NCBI GenBank assembly: GCA_040224245.1
Contig: JBEGIR010000075.1
Span: forward strand, 1-64,000
Reading direction: 5' to 3'
DNA from: Puniceicoccaceae bacterium
Lineage (GTDB): Bacteria > Verrucomicrobiota > Verrucomicrobiia > Opitutales > JAFGAQ01
DNA length: 64,000 nt
The notes below the pieces were generated by a model. That model worked only from the letters and a program-made list of their open reading frames with translations, made no database searches and was not told where the DNA came from. The position numbers were made by a program, and so were the translations under genes. This document shows, piece after piece, positions 25,542-34,858 of this stretch. The number at the start of each line of letters is the position of its first letter. The first letter of the stretch is position 1.

Positions 25542-26597
25542 TCACGAATCAATCGATAGGTAGATTTCAAACTCGCTGTGCCGCTCAACGGTTACGTCAA
25601 AACTCGACTCCAGAAGGCGAATAAATGCTTCCACGTTGTCAGACCAAAAGATGCTCGTCAGCCTAAGTCGACGTAGTTTGGGATCATTCAAGTAGATCTG
25701 GACCCGGTTTCGACGGTTGAATTCATTAACGATTACCGGAAGAAATTCATCATCAAAATCAATCAGCTCAGGCCTCCAGAGCAGCTCTCGCTCGATTTCG
25801 TCCGGGGCCAGCTGGCGAACTGTCATGTCGCGCTGAGCATTGTCCAGACGAATGATTGCACGCTGCGACATTTCCACAATGGGGGCATGGATTGCCTCAT
25901 CGTCAAACGGAACCTGATTGCTCATGTTGTCGAGCACCTGCACTCGCCCTTCTGTAACGATCAAATCGACACTCGCTGAGTTGTAGCGCACGTTGAAAAT
26001 CGTTCCAAGGGCACAAAACCTTACCCCCGAGACATAGACCACGAAGGGTCGATTCGGGTCACTTGCCACCTTGAAATTCGCTTCACCTTCGTGCAAATGG
26101 ATGGCTCGCTCGCTCTCGGTGTAGGCGGTTCGCAAGCGTGAACCATGATTGAGTTCAATCTCAGAACCATCGTCTAGTTGCAGTTTTTGAATGCGCTCAT
26201 ACACAATCGCCGATCCCGACGGAGTCAGTATCTCGTCCTGTCGAGTGCTTACAAGAAAGCCTCCAAGCACCAATGCCACACAGGCTGCAATCGCCAGAAC
26301 GGGCAATAGCCGAGGAAATAAACCACGCACACGTTGACTCGCGTTCGGATTCCATCCCAAAAGGTCGTCATTTTCAGGAGTCGCATGCACCTTGTGCATG
26401 CCAGCGATGCGATCCAGCTCATCCCATCCCCAACTCTGCAGGGAGTATGCTTCGCGATGACAGGGATCTGCGGCCAGCCAATCCGACAGGGCGTCCTGCT
26501 CTTCGGCAGACAAGCCACGATCTCTGCGGAGAACCCAGTTTGCAGCTTCCGTATTAATTTTCGAAACGGGGTCGTTGTTTCCGTTAAATTGAGGCAT
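25542..26597 (-). CDS. FecR-family anti-sigma regulator
   Basis: About 351 aa from the ATG at 26597 (an alternative at 26603 overlaps the sigma gene). A cytoplasmic N-terminal FecR_N region (INTEAANWVLRRDRGLSAEE, about 14-75) is followed by a single membrane helix (about 92-115). The periplasmic FecR domain (IELNHGSRLRTAYTESERAI to LIVTEGRVQVL, about 150-220) comes next, then a C-terminal DUF4974-like module (about 275-345) that itself resembles an STN fold. FecR proteins hold the ECF sigma factor inactive until the receptor reports ligand. Gene order sigma-FecR-receptor supports this. Confidence 0.9.
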   Translation of the reverse strand: MPQFNGNNDPVSKINTEAANWVLRRDRGLSAEEQDALSDWLAADPCHREAYSLQSWGWDELDRIAGMHKVHATPENDDLLGWNPNASQRVRGLFPRLLPVLAIAACVALVLGGFLVSTRQDEILTPSGSAIVYERIQKLQLDDGSEIELNHGSRLRTAYTESERAIHLHEGEANFKVASDPNRPFVVYVSGVRFCALGTIFNVRYNSASVDLIVTEGRVQVLDNMSNQVPFDDEAIHAPIVEMSQRAIIRLDNAQRDMTVRQLAPDEIERELLWRPELIDFDDEFLPVIVNEFNRRNRVQIYLNDPKLRRLRLTSIFWSDNVEAFIRLLESSFDVTVERHSEFEIYLSIDS

Positions 26598-26599
26598 CT

Positions 26600-27142
26600 T
26601 CATCGATTTCGTTTGGTTGTGTATCCCATGCGCTGGAAGTATTGCGTGCATTTTCGCAGTGCTATGCTTCCCTGGGCTTCGACTGTGTGCACTGAAATCC
26701 CAAGTTTTTGCGCGACTTCACGCTGGGAGTAACCGTAGATCTTTCGAAGCGTGAGGATCTGACGGCAACGTTTGGGTAACTGCTGAATCGCACAAATCAG
26801 GAGTTGAACCTCTTCCGATATCGCTGCGGTCTCGGAGGGGATCACCGTCTCATCGATAACACTGAGCGGATCGATGGATTTCGCTCCGGCAGGTTCTTCG
26901 TAGCGGGAGTGACGGATGCGATTCAGCGAGATATTCCTCGCAGTTACAAAAAGGAATGCCCTGGGATTGACGATTGGTCCAGAAGCGTAGGCACGCAGCA
27001 TTCGCGAATACGCCTCCTGAACTACATCATCCACATCATCAACTATCGGAAAGCGCGCATGCAACCACGCGCGCAGATCCGCCTCATGCGGAACCACTTC
27101 TTCAAGAAACCACTGCGATTCCTGTCGTTTCCTATGTTCCAT
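26600..27142 (-). CDS. FecI-like ECF RNA polymerase sigma factor
   Basis: 180 aa. Region 2 is VDDVVQEAYSRMLRAY with NPRAFLFVTARNISLNRIR (about 36-80). Region 4 is LPKRCRQILTLRKIYGYSQ and REVAQKLGISVHTVEAQGS (about 120-160), the helix-turn-helix that reads -35 elements. It is the first gene of the signalling operon, with the fecR ATG at 26597 directly after the stop codon. It most likely directs transcription of this operon's receptor and itself in response to an external ligand. Confidence 0.9.
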   Translation of the reverse strand: MEHRKRQESQWFLEEVVPHEADLRAWLHARFPIVDDVDDVVQEAYSRMLRAYASGPIVNPRAFLFVTARNISLNRIRHSRYEEPAGAKSIDPLSVIDETVIPSETAAISEEVQLLICAIQQLPKRCRQILTLRKIYGYSQREVAQKLGISVHTVEAQGSIALRKCTQYFQRMGYTTKRNR

Positions 27143-27283
27143 CGATCAAAATTAACCGGGGACAGACTTCACCCCTGCTTCTTGAACAACACCCAACTCC
27201 CGAAAACCATTAAAACAAATTGCATTTATTTTCACTTTTTTTCGAATTCAGGAAGGTAACGCGCAATTCTGTCCACCTTCAGG

Positions 27284-27844
27284 TTGAAGGAAGGCCAAAA
27301 GAAAAAGACTCGCAGCTCATATGAACCGCGAGTCTTTGACGATGAAAACGCATGGTATTTTAACGGGAGTATTCCACAAAACGGATCGCTGCAGGCTGCG
27401 CGTAGACAAACTGACTGGGTTGGGTTTATCTTCCAGAACTTCAATCTCATCGGCGAGATGAGTGTGTTTGAGAACGTCGAGCTACCCCTGGTCTACCGCG
27501 ACATACCGAGCGCTGAGCGCAAAACCATGGTGCGTGAGGCCCTCGAACGCGTGGAAATGGACCACCGGGAAAATCATTTGCCCAGCCAGCTCTCAGGCGG
27601 CCAACAACAGCGGGTGGCGGTCGCCCGTGCCCTTGCTGGAAAACCGCGTGTCCTGCTTGCAGACGAACCCACCGGCAATCTCGATTCCAAAAACGGCGAG
27701 GCCGTCATGGCACTCTTGACCGAACTCAATCAGCAGGGTTCCACCGTCTGCATTGTCACCCACAACGAGGAATACAATGCCATCGTCAAGCGCGTCGTTT
27801 ACCTCTTCGACGGGCGCATTGTTGACGAAAAAACCAACCGCTAA
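27284..27844 (+). pseudogene. ABC transporter ATPase (MacB/LolD type) lacking its N-terminal Walker A portion
   Basis: The open frame gives 186 codons, but family similarity starts only near codon 40 (about 27401). From there it is well conserved: WVGFIFQNFNLIGEMSVFEN (Q-loop), [20 protein letters not shown] (signature), [13 protein letters not shown] (Walker B), VTHNEE (switch His), YLFDGRIV. The first 85 or so residues of the family, including the P-loop GxxGxGKS, are missing in all frames upstream. The 5' part instead reads through a hairpin at 27302-27337. An ATPase without a P-loop cannot work alone, so this looks like a 5'-truncated gene. Translation of the remnant remains possible and may keep the permease gene (12 bp downstream) expressed. 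Confidence 0.75.
27302..27337 (-). terminator. Orphan minus-strand terminator at the truncated end of the ABC ATPase gene
   Basis: AAAGACTCGC and GCGAGTCTTT form a perfect 10-bp stem. On the minus strand it is followed by TTTCTTTT, so it points leftward. The nearest genes to its right (27344-31855) are on the plus strand, so it has no gene to terminate. It is probably left over from a rearrangement. Confidence 0.6.
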
Positions 27845-27856
27845 ACCGCCGTCACC

Positions 27857-30274
27857 ATGAAGCGTTACATCAGTCATTTCGGGTTTGCCTTTTGCATCAT
27901 TGCAAAAACACCGCTCATCTCCGTGCTGTCCATCCTGGTTCTGGCAATATCCATCGGCCAGGCCACGTTGATGTTCAACATGGTCAGCTCCGTATTGTTC
28001 AGCAAACTTCCCTACGAGAGCGGGGAACGCCTGGTAAGGGTCGAACGCCTTAACCCGGGGAACCAGTACAGCGACCGCAACATGCCCTTCAACTCGTATC
28101 ACGAGTTCCTCAAACTCGAGCAGGTTTTTGAGGGAACCATCGCCTTTTTTGGAGATTCCCTGATTCTCAAACATGAGAACCAATCCTCCATTGAGGAGGG
28201 TGTTTATGTCTCTACTGATTTCATGGAAGTGCTTGGTGAAAAGGTAATTCTGGGACGCAGTTTCACAGCTGAGGACGCCCAGCCCGAAAACCCGCCGGTT
28301 ATCCTGATTTCCGAAACCATCTGGAACGAGCTGTTTGCGCGCGACCCCGATGTCATTGGAAAATCGCTTGCTGTGGACGGGATCTACCGCACCGTCATAG
28401 GCGTCACTGATGCGGATTTTGATTTTCCGTTTGTGATCCGGGCATGGCTTCCGCTCAACACCGACACCCTGCAGCAGAGTGTTGGCTGGGGTTCTTCCGT
28501 GTGGATCATCGGCAAGCGCAAGGCGGGCATCTCCGAGGCAGGAGCCACCGCTCAGCTGCAGGACGTGTTTGCACGCATCAAAGAACGCTTTCCCGTCGAA
28601 AACGAGGAGTATGAATCCATCCGTGTCGTCAGCTTCAAAGACTTTCTTCTGGGAGGCGGAACGGTACAGATTTTTGTAGCCATGGGAATCTGCGCGATCC
28701 TGGTCCTGCTCATGGGTTGCGTGATCGCTTCCAACCTGATCACCGTGCGCTGCGCAAAGCGCGCCAACGAACTGGCCATTCGCACCGCACTGGGAGCTTC
28801 TCGTCCGCAGATCATCGTGCAGATGCTGTTTGAATCCCTGCTCACCACCGTGATCGCCTTCGTGCTCGGATGGCTGCTGATGGTGTGGTTCGACCGGGCC
28901 ATCCTGGCCGCTCACTATCAACGTGTTGAGGTTCCCTCCTGGTTTTTCAACAGTTCGTACAATCTGGCCTATCTTGCATTCATCATCGCCCTGATGACGG
29001 TCGTTACCATCGCATCAAGCCTCGTGCCCGCGCTGCGCGCGTCCAAAACCAGTATCAATGACCTGCTGAAGGACTCCACGCGAACCGGTTCCTCCCTGCG
29101 CATGTCCATGCTCGGTCGCCTGCTGATCATTTTTCAAATTGCCGCCGCATTTGCGGTGATCACGGGCGGTGTCATTGTCGGATACTTTCTGCACGAAATG
29201 TCCGAGGGTGAACGCGACTACAATCCGCACGAATACCTGTATGCAACCCTGACGACCAACGCCAATGCTCACAGCGACCCCAACGTCAAGGTGCAGCTGT
29301 TCGAATCCGTCAAGCGGGAACTGCTGGCCTTTCCAGAGGTCAAGGGAGTCACCTACTCCACCGAGTTTTATGCAGGGAACCACATCAATCCCATCCTGAT
29401 CGAGGGCGAGGACTACGCATCGCCCGACGCCTATCCACTGGTCTACCGCCGCCTCGTCGCGCCTGACTACTTCAAGGTCATGCAGACCGACCTCATTGCG
29501 GGCCGGGAATTCAACGAGTTGGATACCCCCAATGCCCCACGCGTGGTCATCGTCACCGATGTATTTGCCCGGCAGTTCTGGGGCAATGAAAACCCGATTG
29601 GCAAGCGTTTCACCTACATTGATGGTGATGCACGCTACGAAACCACAGTGGTCGGAGTGATGCCCGATCTCTACCAGTCCGACCGTGACCGTGACCGCCG
29701 CACCGGATTCTTCATGTCCGCCTATCAGGATCCCTGGTTCGACATTGGACTGCACGTGCACCTCTCCGGCAATCCCAATGCCTTCGAATCCAAACTGGTG
29801 CAAACGGTCAACGAAATCGACAGCCAGGCGACGGTGTCCAGCATCGCAACGCTCTATGAAACCCAACAGCGCGGCCTGGTGGGCCTGCAGTTCATTTTTG
29901 TGATGTTTGTCACCTTCTCCCTCGGCGCCCTGCTGATGGCATCGGCAGGACTCTACGGAGTGGTTTCCTTCTCCGTCAACCAGCGCATCCGAGAGATTGG
30001 GATTCGACTGGCCCTTGGAGCCGAACCTCTGCGTGTGGTGCGCAACGTGTTTGGACAGGGCTTTCTCAATGTGCTGATCGGTATCATTATCGGAATCATG
30101 ATGGCATTTCTGCTGCGCTACCTGTTCATGATGGTGCTCAACCCATTTGTGGAAAGCACCCTCATGTATGTGACGGTTCTGCTCGGCATCCTGATGACTT
30201 CGTCCGTTTCCATTCTGATTCCCGCGATTCGCGGTGGAACCACCGATCCTGCTGAGGCACTGCGCATCGACTGA
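27857..30274 (+). CDS. Duplicated MacB/FtsX-type ABC permease
   Basis: 805 aa with two MacB-periplasmic-core plus FtsX units. Unit 1 has membrane segments at about 18-40, then around 275-300, 320-350 and 372-395, with the coupling signature NELAIRTALGASRPQI. Unit 2 has one segment at about 420-440 and three in the last 130 residues, with REIGIRLALGAEPLRVV. This duplicated architecture of about 800 aa matches the 'acidobacterial duplicated orphan permease' (ADOP) group, which often occurs without a matching ATPase. Such permeases drive mechanotransmission or efflux of lipoproteins, peptides or drugs. It needs an ATPase from elsewhere if the adjacent one is broken. Confidence 0.85.
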   Translation: MKRYISHFGFAFCIIAKTPLISVLSILVLAISIGQATLMFNMVSSVLFSKLPYESGERLVRVERLNPGNQYSDRNMPFNSYHEFLKLEQVFEGTIAFFGDSLILKHENQSSIEEGVYVSTDFMEVLGEKVILGRSFTAEDAQPENPPVILISETIWNELFARDPDVIGKSLAVDGIYRTVIGVTDADFDFPFVIRAWLPLNTDTLQQSVGWGSSVWIIGKRKAGISEAGATAQLQDVFARIKERFPVENEEYESIRVVSFKDFLLGGGTVQIFVAMGICAILVLLMGCVIASNLITVRCAKRANELAIRTALGASRPQIIVQMLFESLLTTVIAFVLGWLLMVWFDRAILAAHYQRVEVPSWFFNSSYNLAYLAFIIALMTVVTIASSLVPALRASKTSINDLLKDSTRTGSSLRMSMLGRLLIIFQIAAAFAVITGGVIVGYFLHEMSEGERDYNPHEYLYATLTTNANAHSDPNVKVQLFESVKRELLAFPEVKGVTYSTEFYAGNHINPILIEGEDYASPDAYPLVYRRLVAPDYFKVMQTDLIAGREFNELDTPNAPRVVIVTDVFARQFWGNENPIGKRFTYIDGDARYETTVVGVMPDLYQSDRDRDRRTGFFMSAYQDPWFDIGLHVHLSGNPNAFESKLVQTVNEIDSQATVSSIATLYETQQRGLVGLQFIFVMFVTFSLGALLMASAGLYGVVSFSVNQRIREIGIRLALGAEPLRVVRNVFGQGFLNVLIGIIIGIMMAFLLRYLFMMVLNPFVESTLMYVTVLLGILMTSSVSILIPAIRGGTTDPAEALRID

Positions 30275-30370
30275 ATCCCACCATTCGCTTTCCCGATACA
30301 ACATCAACACATGGGGGCGGGTCGCAGGTTGCATTGGGTTCCTGCGGCCCGCAAACCTTGCTTCCATTCC

Positions 30371-31855
30371 ATGAAATTTCGATACCTTCCGCTTTTGATC
30401 ACCGACAATCCAATCCGGGTTTTGGCACTGGGAATCACGCTCATCCCCACACTGTCTGCGCAGGTCAGTCCGGAATCTTCCCTGCCTCAAGTCATTGGTA
30501 TTGAGCAGGTCGTACAACTCTCACTTGCCAACCAGTTCCAAATCTCCATAGGCCGAATCGAACAGGAGCAGGCGAGCGAAGCAACCCGAGTCGCCGCAGA
30601 ACCTTTCGAAACCCGCATCCAGGCAGAGGTATTGACTTTTCGTGATGCAAACTCCGATCCAAACAATTTTCCATATTCGGTCGAGGGAAGCCAACAATCC
30701 ATCGCTCTCAACCGATCCTTCAGCACTGGAACATCGGTAAATCTCTCCTTGAACAGTGATCACTTCGAAGATCTCGATACTCCACGCTCGGGCGAAGCCA
30801 TGCTCACGCTTCAGCAAAACCTTCTTCGGGGGCGAAGCCGTGCCTACAATCTGGCACCCATTCGCATCGCATCCAAGCAGGCCGAAATTTCAACCGAAGC
30901 GCTGCGACAGACTGTTATCGACACCCTCACTGCCGCACAATTCGCCTATTTTGATGCACTGCTCGCAGATGCCAACCTGCGTGTGGCACGGGAGAGTCTC
31001 GCGCTCGCAGAACAGCTCCTGCAGGAAAACCACCGTCGCTCCGAAATCGGCTCCATTGCTCCATCAGACATCCTTCAGGCCGAAGCAGAAGTCGCTGCCC
31101 GCCTCGACCGTGTCTATCAGGCCGAAGCAACGCTCGTGCGTGCGACCAATGCGCTCAAGCAGTATCTGTCCAATCAGGGCATGCGCACACTTCAGTGGGA
31201 GTTTTCCATGCTGCCACCTCCTGAACCCCAGGCGCAGGACATCGTGCTGATGCGCGACTACGAAATCGCTCTGCTGCACCGACCTGACTACCGCCAGACC
31301 ATCCTCAACCTCGATATCGGTGAAATCGAAGTCCTGCGTCAAAGCCACGCCACTCTGCCCAATCTCGATTTGTTTTTTCAAATGAGCCTTGAGGGATGGG
31401 GCGACTCCTTCGAAGATACCTTTGCCGAGGTTCGCCGCGATGCAAACCCCAACTACGCCGTAGGGATCTCCCTGTCCCGATCCCTGAGCAATCGGGCCTC
31501 CCAGGCCCGGAAATCCATCGCTCGTTTGGAGCAGAACCGGCGCCAGATGTCCCTGCTCGAGCTCGAACAGGCGATTCTGCTCGATCTTCACACGGCTGCC
31601 GCGCAAATCGAATCCAACTGGAAGCGCCTCACCACCGCCAGCCAGGGCCGAAAGCTCGCGGAACAAAGTCTCGACGCCGAGCAAAAGCGTTTTCAAACCG
31701 GGATTTCCTCCACCTTCATTCTCATTCGCCTTCAAACCGACCTCGCCAACGCCCAGATCCGCGAACTGATCGCCGCCAACGACTACCGCAAATCCGTCGT
31801 GGAATGGGAACGGCAAACTGGCACACTGCTGCAACGCCATCACATTGAACTCTGA
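30371..31855 (+). CDS. TolC-family outer membrane efflux protein
   Basis: 494 aa. The ATG at 30371 gives a signal peptide ending around LIPTLSAQ. Two outer-membrane-efflux repeats of long amphipathic helices are visible, for example EALRQTVIDTLTAAQFAYFD and LRVARESLALAEQLLQ in the first and an AQIESNWKRLTTASQGRKLA block in the second, plus short beta stretches (TSVNLSLNSDHF) for the barrel. TolC-like trimers make the outer-membrane exit duct for exporters. It follows the ABC permease by about 95 bp. No periplasmic adaptor (HlyD/MacA type) gene is present. Confidence 0.85.
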   Translation: MKFRYLPLLITDNPIRVLALGITLIPTLSAQVSPESSLPQVIGIEQVVQLSLANQFQISIGRIEQEQASEATRVAAEPFETRIQAEVLTFRDANSDPNNFPYSVEGSQQSIALNRSFSTGTSVNLSLNSDHFEDLDTPRSGEAMLTLQQNLLRGRSRAYNLAPIRIASKQAEISTEALRQTVIDTLTAAQFAYFDALLADANLRVARESLALAEQLLQENHRRSEIGSIAPSDILQAEAEVAARLDRVYQAEATLVRATNALKQYLSNQGMRTLQWEFSMLPPPEPQAQDIVLMRDYEIALLHRPDYRQTILNLDIGEIEVLRQSHATLPNLDLFFQMSLEGWGDSFEDTFAEVRRDANPNYAVGISLSRSLSNRASQARKSIARLEQNRRQMSLLELEQAILLDLHTAAAQIESNWKRLTTASQGRKLAEQSLDAEQKRFQTGISSTFILIRLQTDLANAQIRELIAANDYRKSVVEWERQTGTLLQRHHIEL

Positions 31856-32094
31856 GGTCCCCAAAAGCTTCCCTACCCACCCCACAACTGCGGCATAAGA
31901 TCGCAGCGTATGTTGCCCCTTGTCTGAGGCACTCAGGCGAGTGCTTTCGTCACAGCAATGTTACGATTGTTACAGCCATGTGATAGCTTTGCGTAAGCAG
32001 CCATATCGCGTTGACTCACCTCGGCGCTTGCACAACCCACTGTTCGAACCTCAGCCCAGTGCTGAACAAACAAACTACATTGTCGAACAGCCCC
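31856..32094. promoter_or_regulatory. Intergenic region before the TonB-dependent receptor
   Basis: 239 bp between two plus-strand genes, presumably carrying the receptor promoter. No clear operator or terminator could be picked out. Confidence 0.3.
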
Positions 32095-34713
32095 ATGAAT
32101 TCACTTCTGCCCAATGCGATTCGTCGCATTCTTTTCTGCACAACTGTGCGCACACTTGCGGTCGCTGCATCGTGCGCACTTTCCACTACCGTCGTCGCAC
32201 AAAGCAGCGATTCCGACATTCCAGAACGCATCGTCGATCTCGATCCCTGGGTCGTGAACTCACAGGCCAGCATCCAGGCCATTTCTCTGGAACGCTACCG
32301 CGAATCCGATGCTCTGATGAATGTGATTTCCTCCGATGAAATCGGTCAGTTTGTCGACCAGAATGTCGCCGAATCCTTGCACCGCCTCCCCGGTATCTCC
32401 ATCACCCGGGACCAGGGCGAAGGGCGATTCGTATCCATCCGCGGTATCGAATCCGCACTCAACACCACCACGGTTAACGGCATGCGCATCGGCACACCCG
32501 AGAATGAAAACCGCAACCTGCCGCTCGATATCATTCCTTCGGGAACCGCACAGCTCTTGGAGGTGATCAAGGTACCCACACCTGACATGCCGGGAGATTC
32601 CATCGGTGGGGCCATCAATATCTCGACAAAATCAGCCTTCGACCAGAAGGGACGCGAAATCTCCTACAGCTTGCTGGGCACTTATTCTGAACTGACCGAA
32701 GATCTCGGACCCAAGCTCAAACTCGGATATTCCGACGTGTTCAGTGTCGGCAATGGCAGCGACAACCTGGCTGTGTCATTTGGGATCAATTATCAGGACC
32801 GCGATTTTGGATCGGACAACATTGAGACCGTCTATGATTTCCTTGAAAATGAAAGCAATGGACAGGATGTGCTCGCACCGATTGAAACCCAGGTGCGTCA
32901 GTACCAGGTCAACCGCGAGCGCCTCGGACTCAGCTTGAACCTCAACTATGCGCCGAATGAGGGACATGAATTGTTTCTCAATACCGTCCTGAGCCTGTTC
33001 ACCGATGCGGAAACCCGCCAGCGCAGCATCTTTGTCTTTGAAGACGGTGACTTGGTGCGTGCCGAAAATGGGCAATTTGAATTCAGTGAGGTGGCCGAAG
33101 ATGCCTTTCGCCGCCGCATCCGCTTCCGCACCCAGGAGAAAGACATCTTTGCAATCTCCGGAGGCGCGCGCCACCAATTTGACCGCTGGCACTTGGACTA
33201 CCTTGCAGGGATCTCGAGAGCACGCGAAGAAGTGCCCGACGAAATCGAGGGGCGATTCGAAAAGACAGGTGATGCATTACATGCTCTCGTGAATGTGGGC
33301 CATGGCATCCCCACCTATACCATCACCAACGCAGGCTCCGTTGATTCCGCTCACCTGCAAAACGCAAACTACGAACTCGACCGCGTCGTTCGCGAGGGAG
33401 TCGACGTCGAAGAGAATACGCAAAATGTCTCCATCAATCTGGAACGTCTCGCAGACCCGGACTCGCTGTTTCCGACTCTCAAGTTCGGTGTGGACGCACG
33501 CTACACCCAGAAGGAAGTCGATGTCACCGAATTCGAACTGCGCTCTGTGCCATCCCTCAATCTGGCGGATTTTAGCGCCAAACGTCGTTCCTTCCAGTTC
33601 AGTGGACTGGGTGAGGGCATCAGCTCAACTCTGTTCAAGCAATACTTCGCTGACAATCGCAGTGCCTTCAATGAACGTCCCGGTGATGTCGAAGAAAACC
33701 TCATCCTCAACACTTCTCAGGATTATGAGGCCGATGAAGATGTGCTCGCAAGTTACCTGATGGGAACCTGGGACTGGAACAACTGGCGCCTGATCGCGGG
33801 TGCTCGCTTTGAGCAAACCGACTTTGTTGCCGAGGGCAATGAAATCCTTCTCGACGAAAACGGCGACCTCGCCAGCGTCAATCCCACCCGTGCAAAATCC
33901 GACTACAACAGCTTTCTCCCCGGAGTTCACTTGCGCTACGAAGCCAGTGAAAATCTGGTGATCCGCGCTGCATGGTCCAATACCATCGGTCGTCCCAGCT
34001 TTGGTGACCTCGCACCCAACTCCCAGATTAATCTCGAAGACTTCGAAGTATCCGTCGGGAACCCGAATCTCGATCCCTATGAAGCATCCAATCTGGACCT
34101 GATGCTCGACTACTATCTGGACGGAGCCGGGGTGTTCTCCGTCGGGGTCTTCTACAAACAAATCGACAACTATATCGTGGATTTTACGACGACCAGTGAT
34201 CCGGAATTTCAGGGTTTTGAGGTGGAGCGTCCGATCAACGGCACCGATGCAAGCGTCGTCGGTTTTGAGTTGAACTGGGAGCAGCAACTTGGTGAATGGT
34301 CGAGCGCATTGGAAGGATTTCTCATCGGCACCAATGCCACGTTTCTCGATACGGAGTTTGAAATCAGTGAGCGCGCTGGCGAAACATTCCAACTGCCTCG
34401 CGCATCAGAAGAAGTATTCAATCTCTACCTTGCCTATGAACGTGGACGCCTTTCCACCCGCCTGAGCGCAAACTGGCGCAGCCAGTTCCTCGACCAGATC
34501 GGAGAGAGTCGCGAGTTCGACATCTATGTTGCCGATCACAATCAGTGGGACCTCACCTTCTCCTACCGCATCCGTCCAGGCATGGAAATCATTGCCGAAA
34601 TCAGCAACATCACCGACGAACCGCTGGAGCTGTATCAGGGGTTCAAGGGAAACAACCTGCAGCTCGAAAAATACAGCACGACTTTCAATCTCGGAGTGAA
34701 GGGCCGTTTCTAG
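32095..34713 (+). CDS. TonB-dependent receptor (TonB-Xanth-Caul type)
   Basis: 872 aa from the ATG at 32095, which starts the signal peptide (RILFCTTVRTLAVAASCALS; cleavage near VVAQ). A TonB-box-like VDLDPWVV follows. The plug has FVDQNVAESLHRLPGISITRDQGEG-type sequence, then RGIESALNTTTVNGMRI, DIIPSGTAQLLEVIKVPTPD and GDSIGGAINISTKS, hallmarks of the group that imports oligosaccharides in Xanthomonas and Caulobacter. The C-terminal barrel ends in NLGVKGRF with the terminal Phe of outer-membrane proteins. No STN domain. It begins a glycan-degradation region, so an oligosaccharide ligand is likely. Confidence 0.9.
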   Translation: MNSLLPNAIRRILFCTTVRTLAVAASCALSTTVVAQSSDSDIPERIVDLDPWVVNSQASIQAISLERYRESDALMNVISSDEIGQFVDQNVAESLHRLPGISITRDQGEGRFVSIRGIESALNTTTVNGMRIGTPENENRNLPLDIIPSGTAQLLEVIKVPTPDMPGDSIGGAINISTKSAFDQKGREISYSLLGTYSELTEDLGPKLKLGYSDVFSVGNGSDNLAVSFGINYQDRDFGSDNIETVYDFLENESNGQDVLAPIETQVRQYQVNRERLGLSLNLNYAPNEGHELFLNTVLSLFTDAETRQRSIFVFEDGDLVRAENGQFEFSEVAEDAFRRRIRFRTQEKDIFAISGGARHQFDRWHLDYLAGISRAREEVPDEIEGRFEKTGDALHALVNVGHGIPTYTITNAGSVDSAHLQNANYELDRVVREGVDVEENTQNVSINLERLADPDSLFPTLKFGVDARYTQKEVDVTEFELRSVPSLNLADFSAKRRSFQFSGLGEGISSTLFKQYFADNRSAFNERPGDVEENLILNTSQDYEADEDVLASYLMGTWDWNNWRLIAGARFEQTDFVAEGNEILLDENGDLASVNPTRAKSDYNSFLPGVHLRYEASENLVIRAAWSNTIGRPSFGDLAPNSQINLEDFEVSVGNPNLDPYEASNLDLMLDYYLDGAGVFSVGVFYKQIDNYIVDFTTTSDPEFQGFEVERPINGTDASVVGFELNWEQQLGEWSSALEGFLIGTNATFLDTEFEISERAGETFQLPRASEEVFNLYLAYERGRLSTRLSANWRSQFLDQIGESREFDIYVADHNQWDLTFSYRIRPGMEIIAEISNITDEPLELYQGFKGNNLQLEKYSTTFNLGVKGRF

Positions 34714-34775
34714 TAACTGCCACTGCATCCGAGTCAGGTGGAATCGCCTGATCCGGTTGCTTCAAGCTGATGCAT

Positions 34776-34815
34776 CAACACACCGGCGTTCGCAATTGCG
34801 GACTCCGGTGTGTTG
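34776..34815. terminator. Bidirectional hairpin between the convergent receptor and GH16 genes
   Basis: CAACACACCGG and CCGGTGTGTTG form a perfect 11-bp stem with an 18-nt loop, midway between stop codons at 34713 (plus) and 34859 (minus). T-tracts are weak on either side. Confidence 0.6.
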
Positions 34816-34858
34816 CGTTTCATGGGTCCAACCTGCGTCGACCTCACACCGTTCACGC

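Noticed and set aside
27284-27400. Possible frameshift rather than truncation of the ABC ATPase
   Set aside because: I looked for a P-loop (GxxGxGKS/T) in all plus-strand frames from 27143 to 27400 and found none, so a simple frameshift does not explain it.
27593-30517. Two long minus-strand open frames (about 440 and 500 codons) opposite the ABC permease
   Set aside because: They are His/Gly/Asp-rich shadow frames without family motifs; the plus-strand permease is clearly the gene.
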